64,000 nt of DNA, taken from contig NZ_CP010834.1 in assembly GCF_001548675.1 (NCBI RefSeq), positions 1,585,501 through 1,649,500 on the forward strand. The letters are read 5' to 3'. Made by a program: the position numbers and the translations under genes. The notes below the pieces were generated by a model. It ran no database searches, was not told the DNA's origin, and was given only the letters and a program-made list of their open reading frames with translations. Source of the DNA: Methanobrevibacter sp. YE315. Its GTDB lineage: Archaea > Methanobacteriota > Methanobacteria > Methanobacteriales > Methanobacteriaceae. Each line of letters starts with the position of its first letter. The stretch's first letter is position 1. Positions 9,396 through 17,900 of the stretch are shown piece after piece.

Positions 9396-10910
9396 ATGAA
9401 CGGAATTACTATATTAATTTGGATAACAATTGCGTTAATCGGTATGATTGCGATAATACTGGTTAAATTACACTATAAAGATGACGAACTGGAAACTAGC
9501 GAAAATCCTATCATTTCAAGTACTAAAGGCCTTAGCGGCATCATTTCATCAAGGAAAGAAAAAAGCAATAATATTTTAAGTAGAAATTCATCCCAACATT
9601 CAGCAAACAAATCATTATATGGAAACAGAACTTCCATACCAAAAGATGATGCTTACATTGTTCCAGAAGCAAACAACGAACAATTTAAAAGATTTGAATA
9701 CGAATCTGAAAATCAAGTCCTTATCAATTATGGAAATGAAGTAAAAAAATTTCAAGAACCAATTAAACAAAGCCAGATGGATATTATGACTCAAAATAAA
9801 GAAGATAAAACCGAATTAAAAGATTTATTCACTATCGATGAATTGATTAAAGAATCCAAAAGAAAAGATAATGAAAGAGAAAAAGAATCACAAAAAATCA
9901 CTGAAGATGACGATTTAACTGAAATTAAGGAAAGCATTAAACAAAAACAAGAAAATAAGATTGATGAACCACTAATCGAAGAAATCATCGATGAAAATGA
10001 CACTATCGAAGAACTGCTCAATGAAACTCCAGAAGAGATTTCAGAAATCATCAGTGAAGAACCATCCAGTGAAATCATCGAAGAGACCCCTGAAATAGAA
10101 ACTCCAATTACCACCCAAAAGGATATTGAAGAAGCGATCACCTCAGCTTCCCAAGAAAGTGAAGAAGAAATCGAAAGCATTTCTGAAGAAACAAACATTA
10201 CAGACGTGTTATTGGACGCTGAAGATGATGAAATAGACATTCCAAATGAGGAAATCAAAGAACCAACCCTTAAAAGTCCAAGCAAAATTGGAGAAAGCAA
10301 AGATAATTCATTTGGAGCTCCAATTGAAGATTCAACCCTTTATAACGAAGAAGAAAAAGACATGGATCTAGATTACAGAAAAGATTTAGATAAACTTGCC
10401 AATAAGATTAAAGGTTCTAAAATATTCAAGGAAGTTAAAGAAAAATTGGTCTTTGAACAGGAAGAAACCCCTGAAACTGAAGGATTTGGAGAAGTCGAAG
10501 AGTCCTACATCAGAAATGTGAATGAATTCGATGAATTTGAACCTATCATCAATGAAACCCATATTGATTATGATGATACATTCGATGACATTCCTAGCTT
10601 TGACGATGAGCAAAGATTAAGAGAAGAAAACACCCGCAAAGTCTTCAATATGGCAAAAACTCCTGCTCCAGAACCTGAACTTGCTGAAGAAAAAATCGGA
10701 GCTATCAAAAACAAACCTTCAAAGGACAATATAAAAATTAATCTAAACAATAATGAAGTTGTACTCAAAAGAGGAGATGAAATCATATTTAACCATTTAG
10801 GCGAAACCTATTCAAGCCAAGTTTATGCCATCAATGGAGATGACATCTCTGTCAGGTACAGACGTAAAAACATAACCATCAAACCGGAAGATGTTAAAAA
10901 GATATACTAA
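9396..10910 (+). CDS. Membrane-anchored acidic protein with C-terminal SH3/KOW-like domain
   Basis: The 504-residue product begins with one transmembrane helix (ITILIWITIALIGMIAIILV, about residues 4-23). A long low-complexity region dominated by Glu, Asp, Ser and Ile follows, to about residue 430. The last 65 residues (VVLKRGDEIIFNHLG, DDISVRYRRKNITI) read as a small beta-barrel resembling SH3 or KOW modules. The layout suggests a membrane tether, a disordered acidic linker and a cytoplasmic interaction or nucleic-acid-binding head. I do not recognise the family and cannot assign a role. The 252-base upstream region is shared with divergent dapL. A T-rich run follows the stop, 80 bases before a HEAT-repeat gene. 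Confidence 0.82.
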   Translation: MNGITILIWITIALIGMIAIILVKLHYKDDELETSENPIISSTKGLSGIISSRKEKSNNILSRNSSQHSANKSLYGNRTSIPKDDAYIVPEANNEQFKRFEYESENQVLINYGNEVKKFQEPIKQSQMDIMTQNKEDKTELKDLFTIDELIKESKRKDNEREKESQKITEDDDLTEIKESIKQKQENKIDEPLIEEIIDENDTIEELLNETPEEISEIISEEPSSEIIEETPEIETPITTQKDIEEAITSASQESEEEIESISEETNITDVLLDAEDDEIDIPNEEIKEPTLKSPSKIGESKDNSFGAPIEDSTLYNEEEKDMDLDYRKDLDKLANKIKGSKIFKEVKEKLVFEQEETPETEGFGEVEESYIRNVNEFDEFEPIINETHIDYDDTFDDIPSFDDEQRLREENTRKVFNMAKTPAPEPELAEEKIGAIKNKPSKDNIKINLNNNEVVLKRGDEIIFNHLGETYSSQVYAINGDDISVRYRRKNITIKPEDVKKIY

Positions 10911-10992
10911 ATATCTTTTTACTACCTTTTTTTAATTTCATCTTGACAATCATTTAACAATACTTTTTTTATCATGAAGCTAGTGTGATTTT

Positions 10993-11322
10993 ATGGGATT
11001 TTTTGACAGATTTAAAAAATCAAAATGGCAGCATGGAGACTGGAAAGAGAGAATGCTGGAAGTTCAAAAATTGGATAATCCTGAAAAATTAGCTGAAATT
11101 GCCAAAAACGACACCAATAAAAAAGTAAGATTGGCAGCCATCGAAAAAATAAGCGACAAATCTGTCTTAACAGACCTTGCAAAAAACGACTCAAACAAAA
11201 CAGTCCGATTGGCGGCAATCGAAAAAATAAGCGACAAGACTGTTTTAACAGACCTTGCAAAAAACGACTCAAACAAAACAATCCGGTCAGCTGCCGGTAA
11301 AAGAATATCTGATTTTGAATAA
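10993..11322 (+). CDS. Small HEAT-like repeat protein
   Basis: This protein of 109 residues begins MGFFDRFKK, an amphipathic basic N-terminus. It then carries almost identical 26-residue units (NDSNKTVRLAAIEKISDK followed by TVLTDLAK). The DNA repeat is 78 bp with successive copies starting at 11107, 11185 and 11263, the last incomplete. The pattern of alternating helices with xVRxAAIEKI is typical of HEAT or PBS-lyase-type repeats, which serve as protein-interaction scaffolds. There is no catalytic motif. It lies 82 bases downstream of the acidic membrane protein on the same strand, so joint transcription is possible but unproven. Confidence 0.8.
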   Translation: MGFFDRFKKSKWQHGDWKERMLEVQKLDNPEKLAEIAKNDTNKKVRLAAIEKISDKSVLTDLAKNDSNKTVRLAAIEKISDKTVLTDLAKNDSNKTIRSAAGKRISDFE

Positions 11323-11366
11323 TGCCTCAAAAACTACACTTAAAAATAATATTAACATATAAAGAA

Positions 11367-11405
11367 TTTTAGGGGGATGGATTTTTAGCCAAAAAATCCC
11401 CAAAA
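11367..11405. terminator. Nested hairpin between convergent genes
   Basis: The stretch contains GGATTTTT (11379-11386), a short AGCC loop and AAAAATCC, enclosed by TTTTAGGGG and CCCCAAAA. It can fold in two overlapping ways. It sits between the stop of the HEAT gene (11322) and the stop of the convergent gene (11418), so it is best read as a bidirectional transcription end. Confidence 0.5.
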
Positions 11406-11417
11406 TTCATTAATCAT

Positions 11418-11882
11418 TCATTCCTTGTTAATCCTATAGCTTCCGTTTTCAACTATGTATTTTGGAACGACTATCTTCAATGAACGGATTACACCCAAAT
11501 AGAAGTCATCCAACTCCCTGTCAGCATAAGGATAGGTGTATTCGAAAATATAGAGATTGTTGTCTTCCACATATAGGAATTCGTTGCGGCGCACCTCATT
11601 TTCACCATCAGAAAATGAAGATACGACCATATAGTAAATCTTATCGTCAATCGGGAGAAAATCAGATGCTATCAAATTGATCTTTTCATTGGTCTTTATG
11701 TTTTTTTCAATGTCATCCTTTATAGCCGGAAGGCCAACCAGGGTGGGGGTTGTTGAGAATTTAATGGACATTGGGATTTTAGTATTTACCAGATACATGT
11801 CATTAAATTCATCTTTAGTTGCAATAGGCTCAAAATCCTTCGGCATTACTAATGTAGAAAAACCATTTGAAAACATTGTCAT
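11418..11882 (-). CDS. Protein of unknown function downstream of gltX
   Basis: This soluble protein has 154 residues. The sequence looks beta-rich, with charged loops (YMVVSSFSDGENEVRRNEF, LYVEDNNLYIFEYTYPYADR) and a C-terminus IVENGSYRINKE. No motif, signal peptide or membrane helix is seen, and I do not recognise the family. The ATG has a GGTGAT ribosome binding site and lies 8 bases after the gltX stop, so the two genes are almost certainly co-transcribed. That linkage alone does not establish a role in translation. Confidence 0.78.
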   Translation of the reverse strand: MTMFSNGFSTLVMPKDFEPIATKDEFNDMYLVNTKIPMSIKFSTTPTLVGLPAIKDDIEKNIKTNEKINLIASDFLPIDDKIYYMVVSSFSDGENEVRRNEFLYVEDNNLYIFEYTYPYADRELDDFYLGVIRSLKIVVPKYIVENGSYRINKE

Positions 11883-11890
11883 CTGATCAC

Positions 11891-13561
11891 CTATTTATGT
11901 GCATAGTAAAATATTAATTCATCATCTTTAACTTCATCCAAACGTGCAAATCCAACCCTTTCAAACTGGACAACATCACCGACACTCAAATCCTTAAGTG
12001 CGCTTTCACCTAAACCTTCCTTAATGGATGCATCATCCATGACTATTTTTACATTCACATTGTCTTCGGTTGGAACCCATTGGATGATTCTTGCTTTAAC
12101 CGCTCTTGCATCTTCAAATGATGTGGAATGATAAGCAATATTATCTCCGCTGATTTCAACATTGACTGCATCCATCAATCTGAAAATTCCGTCATTGATG
12201 TCTGAAGCCGCCAGATAAGCGGTTCCATTGAAAGGCAATAGCCTGTTTCCCCTGTCCAGATGGTCAGCGTGCAACGGCCTTTCGATTATGACTTCACCGT
12301 CTTCATAGTTTTCGACTTCAATTTCCACAGGGTCCTCACAGAAGAAGTATCTGTTGGCTATTGGCTCCAGGAAGTTGCGGTTTAATCCATAAATCTTTTT
12401 CCAGCTGATTGCTGAATCCGCCATTTTAACACCGATTTCTGTGATTAGGTTATAGATTGTTCTTGGGTCAATTCCACGTCTTGCAATGGCCCTTAATGTT
12501 CCAAGCCTTGGATCATCCCATCCTGAGTAGGTTCCGTCTTCAATTCCTGCCATGGCTTTGGATGTGCTCAATGCAATATCCTCCATTTTAAGCCTTCCAT
12601 AATGGATGTATTCAGGGGTATCCCATTCCATAGCATCATACAGGTATTTCTGCTTTTCAGTATTTGCCAGATGGTCCTTTCCCCTTAAAACATGAGTCAA
12701 TCCCATCAAGTGGTCGTCAACTGCAACAGAGAAGTTCATCATCGGATATATTCTGTATTTGGTGCCTAAGCGAGGGTGCTCTTCATCGACCAATCTCATT
12801 GCAACCCAGTCACGAATGGCGGGATTTTTGTGGTTGATATCTGTCTTTACCCTTAAAACCGCTTCGCCGGCTTCCATTGTATCGAACTTTTCCCATAATT
12901 CAAGGTTTTCCTCCACGCTGTTGTCACGGCATGGGCAAGCTTTGCAGTTATCCTTAAGCTCCTTAAAAGTTGCACCGTCACAGGTACACATGTAGGCTGC
13001 GCCGCTTTCAATCAATTGGCGGGCATAGTCATAATAGATTTCAAACCTGTCAGACTGGTAAATCACTTCATCTGCGTTGATTCCAAGCCATTCCAAATCC
13101 TCAGGAATCATTTCATATGCTGGTTCATAGACTCTTTTCGGATCTGTGTCCTCAATTCTTAAAATCAATTTACCATTGTGTCTTTTTACATATTCCGCAT
13201 TTGGAACTGCAGCTCTTGAGTGTCCGATATGAAGCGGCCCGCTTGGGTTCGGAGCAAATCTCAAGACGATGTTTTCATGAGTTCCAGGAAGCTCCTGCAA
13301 GCCGACTTCTTTAGCTTTAGGCTTTTTGTCTTGAACTTCCACACCTAACTTTTCCATTTCTGAGGCTTGCTCTTCTGGGCTTAACGCATTTACCATTGCT
13401 ACAATTTTGCCTGACATTGGACCTATCTCTTTTGCCTTGCTTCTAAGTTCCGGTTCGTTTGACATGATTGAACCCATTACAGCACCGGGATTTGCACTTC
13501 CCTTATGTTTGGCTGCATTCAACAGGGCATGTTTATAAATAATCTTTTCTAAATCATTCAT
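11891..13561 (-). CDS. gltX: Glutamyl-tRNA synthetase (archaeal type)
   Basis: This class I aminoacyl-tRNA synthetase of 556 residues charges tRNA-Glu. In methanogens it also mischarges tRNA-Gln for later amidation by GatDE; that part is family knowledge. The HIGH signature is in PNPSGPLHIGH (residues 104-114), and the KMSKS-like loop is MEDIALSTSK near 327-336. A Cys-rich insertion CTCDGATFKELKDNCKACPC is present in the catalytic domain. The C-terminal third is the beta-barrel anticodon-binding domain of the archaeal/eukaryotic GluRS-GlnRS branch. The 100-residue N-terminal extension is also typical of that branch. The divergent gene at 13681 shares the upstream region. Confidence 0.96.
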   Translation of the reverse strand: MNDLEKIIYKHALLNAAKHKGSANPGAVMGSIMSNEPELRSKAKEIGPMSGKIVAMVNALSPEEQASEMEKLGVEVQDKKPKAKEVGLQELPGTHENIVLRFAPNPSGPLHIGHSRAAVPNAEYVKRHNGKLILRIEDTDPKRVYEPAYEMIPEDLEWLGINADEVIYQSDRFEIYYDYARQLIESGAAYMCTCDGATFKELKDNCKACPCRDNSVEENLELWEKFDTMEAGEAVLRVKTDINHKNPAIRDWVAMRLVDEEHPRLGTKYRIYPMMNFSVAVDDHLMGLTHVLRGKDHLANTEKQKYLYDAMEWDTPEYIHYGRLKMEDIALSTSKAMAGIEDGTYSGWDDPRLGTLRAIARRGIDPRTIYNLITEIGVKMADSAISWKKIYGLNRNFLEPIANRYFFCEDPVEIEVENYEDGEVIIERPLHADHLDRGNRLLPFNGTAYLAASDINDGIFRLMDAVNVEISGDNIAYHSTSFEDARAVKARIIQWVPTEDNVNVKIVMDDASIKEGLGESALKDLSVGDVVQFERVGFARLDEVKDDELIFYYAHK

Positions 13562-13680
13562 TTAATCATCACATTTAATTAATTTAATAAAAATAAGCAA
13601 TATTATTTATTTAATTGAAGATATATAATATTAACGAGAGTAGCTATTAGGAGTAGATAAAAGAAACTTAGGTTGATAAG

Positions 13681-14685
13681 ATGAGTGATGCCGTTAGCCA
13701 AGCAAAGCAATATATTGAAGATGATAACTTTAGTGAAGCTCTTAAAATAGCCAGAAAAAGACATGGAAAAGATGATGTCGAATCATACTTACTTATTTTA
13801 GATTTATTGATAGATGCAGACCATCTGCCTGCACTTGAAGAGAAAGGATTATACTATCAATATTATGATGAAAGCCATGACAGCGGAGATTACGGTGAAA
13901 AGTACTTTGATGCGTATCTGGAAAGGCAGCCAAAATCTGTTAATGTGTTATGTGACAAGGCAATGTCAAGGTTCAACAAGGGAAACATAGATGAATCATT
14001 GGAATTCATAGATAAAGCATATAAAAACTATGCGAATTATTCCAAAATTGAAGAGCCGCGCATTTCTAAAAAGGAAGTCTTAATGAGTAAAATTGAACTG
14101 CTGATACAGGCCAAACGCTATGAGGATGCATTGAGACTTTTAAACAATTATGAAAATCAGTTTGGAAGCAACCAGAAGTCTGACTTGTACAAAGGCCAAA
14201 TGCTTCAGAAGAACGGAAGGAATGAAGAAGCCCTTGAATATTTAAACAAGTCTTTGCAGGAAGAAGATACATTAGTCGGGTTTAATGCAAAGGGAGATGC
14301 ACTTTTTGAGCTTGGAGAGTACAAGGAAGCATTGAAAAATTATAAAAACTGTTTAAGCTACGAAAGCAAAGTCGAGGATGACCTTGAACTGGTCACCAAT
14401 TTCAACTACAAGGCAGCATTCTGTTGCGTGAATCTCGGCGATGATGCCGAAGCCGTCAAATACCTGAACAAAACCATCAACATGCTGAATGAACATGGAA
14501 GGCTTCCGAAAGACATTGAATCCATCTATCAGAAATGCTCCTTTGAAAAGGAAAGGATAATGAAAAAGGGAGAAGTCAAAGATGAGGAATTTAGAAGGAC
14601 AATGTTCTTCTCTGCGAAAACCTCGATTATGATTTTGGCGGTCATACTGATTCTTTATGCCATATTGAAAATGAATGGATACTGA
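13681..14685 (+). CDS. Tail-anchored TPR-repeat protein
   Basis: The 334-residue protein consists of helical repeats, best seen in AKRYEDALRLLNNYENQFG, NGRNEEALEYLNKSLQEED and LGEYKEALKNYKNCL, all of tetratricopeptide type. The final 25 residues (TSIMILAVILILYAILKM) form a single hydrophobic helix, so the protein is probably tail-anchored with the TPR domain in the cytoplasm. TPR proteins act as interaction scaffolds, and the partner here is unknown. Start choice is supported by a GGTTGAT ribosome binding site 5 bases before the ATG. Confidence 0.85.
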   Translation: MSDAVSQAKQYIEDDNFSEALKIARKRHGKDDVESYLLILDLLIDADHLPALEEKGLYYQYYDESHDSGDYGEKYFDAYLERQPKSVNVLCDKAMSRFNKGNIDESLEFIDKAYKNYANYSKIEEPRISKKEVLMSKIELLIQAKRYEDALRLLNNYENQFGSNQKSDLYKGQMLQKNGRNEEALEYLNKSLQEEDTLVGFNAKGDALFELGEYKEALKNYKNCLSYESKVEDDLELVTNFNYKAAFCCVNLGDDAEAVKYLNKTINMLNEHGRLPKDIESIYQKCSFEKERIMKKGEVKDEEFRRTMFFSAKTSIMILAVILILYAILKMNGY

Positions 14686-14695
14686 AAGTGTCGCC

Positions 14696-14716
14696 TGATG
14701 ATTTCATCAAAACTTT
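14696..14716 (+). terminator. Weak hairpin with T-run after the TPR gene
   Basis: TGATGA and TCATCA form a 6-base stem with a 2-base spacer, followed by a run of T residues. It lies 11 bases past the TPR gene stop. The remainder of the 14686-14972 gap shows no gene and holds the adhesin promoter. Confidence 0.35.
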
Positions 14717-14904
14717 TTTAGAAATCTATAAAATTTTTATATTTTATATAACAGAAATAAAATTGATATAAAGTTTAAATCTAATTGACTTGGATAATTT
14801 GGTCAAGAGGCAAAGTTTTAATCGTTGGATATCTGAAAAGTCTTCATGTTCGGTCCAGATTTTGCAATATGATTAAATCCTTTCCGGCCGATAGGTTTGA
14901 ATAT

Positions 14905-14913
14905 TTTATATAA
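14905..14913 (+). promoter_or_regulatory. TATA box of the adhesin gene
   Basis: TTTATATAA lies about 60 bases before the adhesin ATG at 14973. Archaeal transcription normally starts about 25 bases after the TATA box, which would give a leader of roughly 35 bases. No clear ribosome binding site is visible before the ATG. Confidence 0.5.
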
Positions 14914-14972
14914 TCTAGAAATTTGTAGTCGAACTTAAAAATGTAATTTGTTGTTGAACTTTAATTTTTTAA

Positions 14973-17900
14973 ATGGATGTGAATAAAACGATTAACAAGA
15001 AAAAGCTGTTTATCAGCATTTTAATTGTATTAAGTGTTTTCATCTGTTTGACTTCTGTTGCAGCTCAGGATACTTTAGATGCCAACCTAACGCAGGATTA
15101 CAGTGATGAGGTTTCACAGGCCAGCGGAGACTATCAAAGCGAACCCCTGGAGGCTGAAATTGAGGAATCAGCTTTCGATTCGACTTCAAAAGGAAATGGT
15201 TCGGCAATCAACTCCGCATCTGATGAAAAGAATGTTTCTCAAGATAAGTTGGGTGCTACAAACGGCAAAGAACCGCTTGGAGACATTATTCCTGTCAGTG
15301 ATTACAGATTCAGCGTTATTCAAGATGCTATTTATCAAGCCCATTCCGGCGACACCATCTATCTCAAACCGGGCACCTACTACAATGACTGGAATCGTGA
15401 GATTAAAATCGATAAGACGGATATTACAATCATCGGTAATTCCGCAATTTTGGACGCACAAGGCCAATCAAGAATATTCTTGATTCAAAACTCAGATAAT
15501 GTAACAATACAGAATATTAAATTCAAAAACGGCCATGAATCTCATGATGGTGGTGCTATTTATTGGCATGGCGATAATGGTCAGGTTTCTGATTGTAGTT
15601 TTGAGAACAATACTGCTTATGATAGTGGTGCTATTTATTGGAATGGTGATAATGGTCAGGTTTCTGATTGTAGTTTTGTGAACAACACTGCACATACACG
15701 TGATGGTGCTGCTATTTATTGGGATGGTACTAATGGTCAGGTTTCTGGTTGTAGTTTTGTGAACAACACTGCAAGTAATGGTAATACTATTCGATGGAAC
15801 ATGGTTTCTAATGGCAAGATTTCCAACAGCATTTTTGTAAACAACAATGCAAGTGATTCTATTATATATTTTTTCGACTGGACTGGTTCTAATTTGACTA
15901 TTAACAACAATATTTTCTTAAATAACAGTTGTGCTAGTGAAATCTCTTTCTATCGTATGGATGATGCTTCCAATATCGATTTCAATTGGTTTGGAAACAA
16001 TGCAACAGACTATGCAGCACAGCCAAACACGGTTAATATTGTCCCTAATAACTGGCTGTATATGAATGATACTGCTAGCCATGGCGGAATTGCCGGCATA
16101 GACCCAAGCGACATTACCTTTGACCTGTTTGTCTATAACAACACTGCAGGCATAACCGAAGGCAAGTACGCTAACACTTCCCTTCTCATGCCTGTCAAGC
16201 TGACAGTCACTGCAACCAACGGAAACGTTAACAAAAACGTTACAACATTCGGTGAAACAATCACATACATTCCAACAGGTCATGGAAAATCTAGCGTAAC
16301 AGCACAGATAGCGAATGCAAAACAGACCTTTGAAATTCCCCTAGGGGACTTCGGCCTATTGCAGGACCTAATAGATAATGCCGGTGCAAATTCAGTTATC
16401 AATCTGACACGCAACTACACTTACAATGATTTGGACAACATGGATGATGGTGTACTGATAAATAACAGCAATGTCACAATCAACGGTAACGGATATACAA
16501 TCGATGCAAAAGGCAAATCAAGAATATTCGCCCTTTTCCAATCCACAAATATAACAATACGGAACATTACATTCAAAAACGGCCACGCCAATGGACGTTT
16601 AGTTGGTGGTGGTGCTATTTATTTGAATGATGCTGATAGTTGTAGTATTTCCGGTTGTAGTTTTGTGAACAACACTGCATCTTATGGTGATGGGGGTGCT
16701 ATTTATTTGAATGATGCTGATAATTGTAGTATTTCCGGTTGTAGTTTTGTAAGTAACTATGCATGGGAAAATGTTATTTATTTCCGCAATGTTTATGATG
16801 GTAAAAAAATAACTATTAACAACAATATCTTTTTAGATAATGATTGTCCTAGTGAAATTTCTTCCTATCAAACTGTTGCTGATTCCAATATCGATTTCAA
16901 TTGGTTTGGAAACAACGCAACCGACTATGCAGCACATCCAAAAACAGATACTATTGAGCCTAACAACTGGCTGTATCTGAATGCCACTGCCAGTCCAAAT
17001 GAACTTTCAATTTTGGACTCATCAAACATTACCTTTGATTTGTTTGTTTACAACAATACTTCACAAATGCCTGAAGACAAGTATGATTCTTCTCTTCTCC
17101 TGCCGGTCAACCTGACAGTCACAGCAACCAAAGGAAAAGTTAGCAAAAACGTCACAACATTCTGTGAAACAATCACATACACTCCAGCAAGTTCCGGAAC
17201 CGGTAGCGTAACCGCACAAATAGCGAATGCAAAACAGACAGTTGAACTTTCTCTAAAAGGGGACTTCGACCTATTGCAGGAACTAATAGACAATTCCAGT
17301 GCAAATTCAGTCATCAATCTGACACGCAACTACACCTACAACGATCTGGACACAATCACTGAAGGTGTAGTTATAAGAAACAGGAATGTCACAATCAACG
17401 GTAACGGATATGCAATCGATGCAAAAGGCCAATCAAGAATATTCAAGATTGAAGGCTCTCAAAGTGTAATAATAAAGAATATTACATTCAAAAATGGCCA
17501 CATAAGTAATTATGGTGGTGCTATTTATTGGGAAGGTAGTGCGGATGGTGTTGTTTCTGAGTGTAGTTTTGTGAATAACAGTGCTAGGTATAACGCTGGT
17601 GCAATTTATTGGGATAATAGTGCTAATGCGAATGTTTCGAATTGTAGTTTTGTTAACAATAATGCAAGTAATACTGCTGCTCTTTTAATGACATTTTGTA
17701 ATAATGCACATGTTTCTGGTTGTAGTTTTGTGAATAACAGTGCTAGGTATAACGCTGGTGCTATTGGTTGGGGAGCTAGTGATTATGGTAGTGTTTCTGG
17801 TTGTATTTTTGTGGATAACACTGCAAGTGATATTGGTGGTGCTATTTGTTGGGATACTGATTGTTCTAATGGTCAGATTTCCAACAACATTTTTGTAAAT

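Noticed and set aside
9791-10300. A 169-residue minus-strand frame very rich in Ser and Ile
   Set aside because: It is the antisense of the Glu-rich linker of the 504-residue membrane protein (GAA/GAT codons read as TTC/ATC), with no start signal.
12900-12990. Cysteine-rich insertion in GluRS taken as a possible foreign domain or frameshift
   Set aside because: The CTCDG...CKACPC segment is in frame and fits the zinc-binding insertion seen in class I GluRS enzymes, so it is ordinary.
15540-17900. Regular short repeats resembling a CRISPR-like or tandem repeat array
   Set aside because: They are degenerate coding repeats (GGAIYW and CSFVNNTA rungs of beta-helices) in one continuous frame, without constant repeat-spacer structure.
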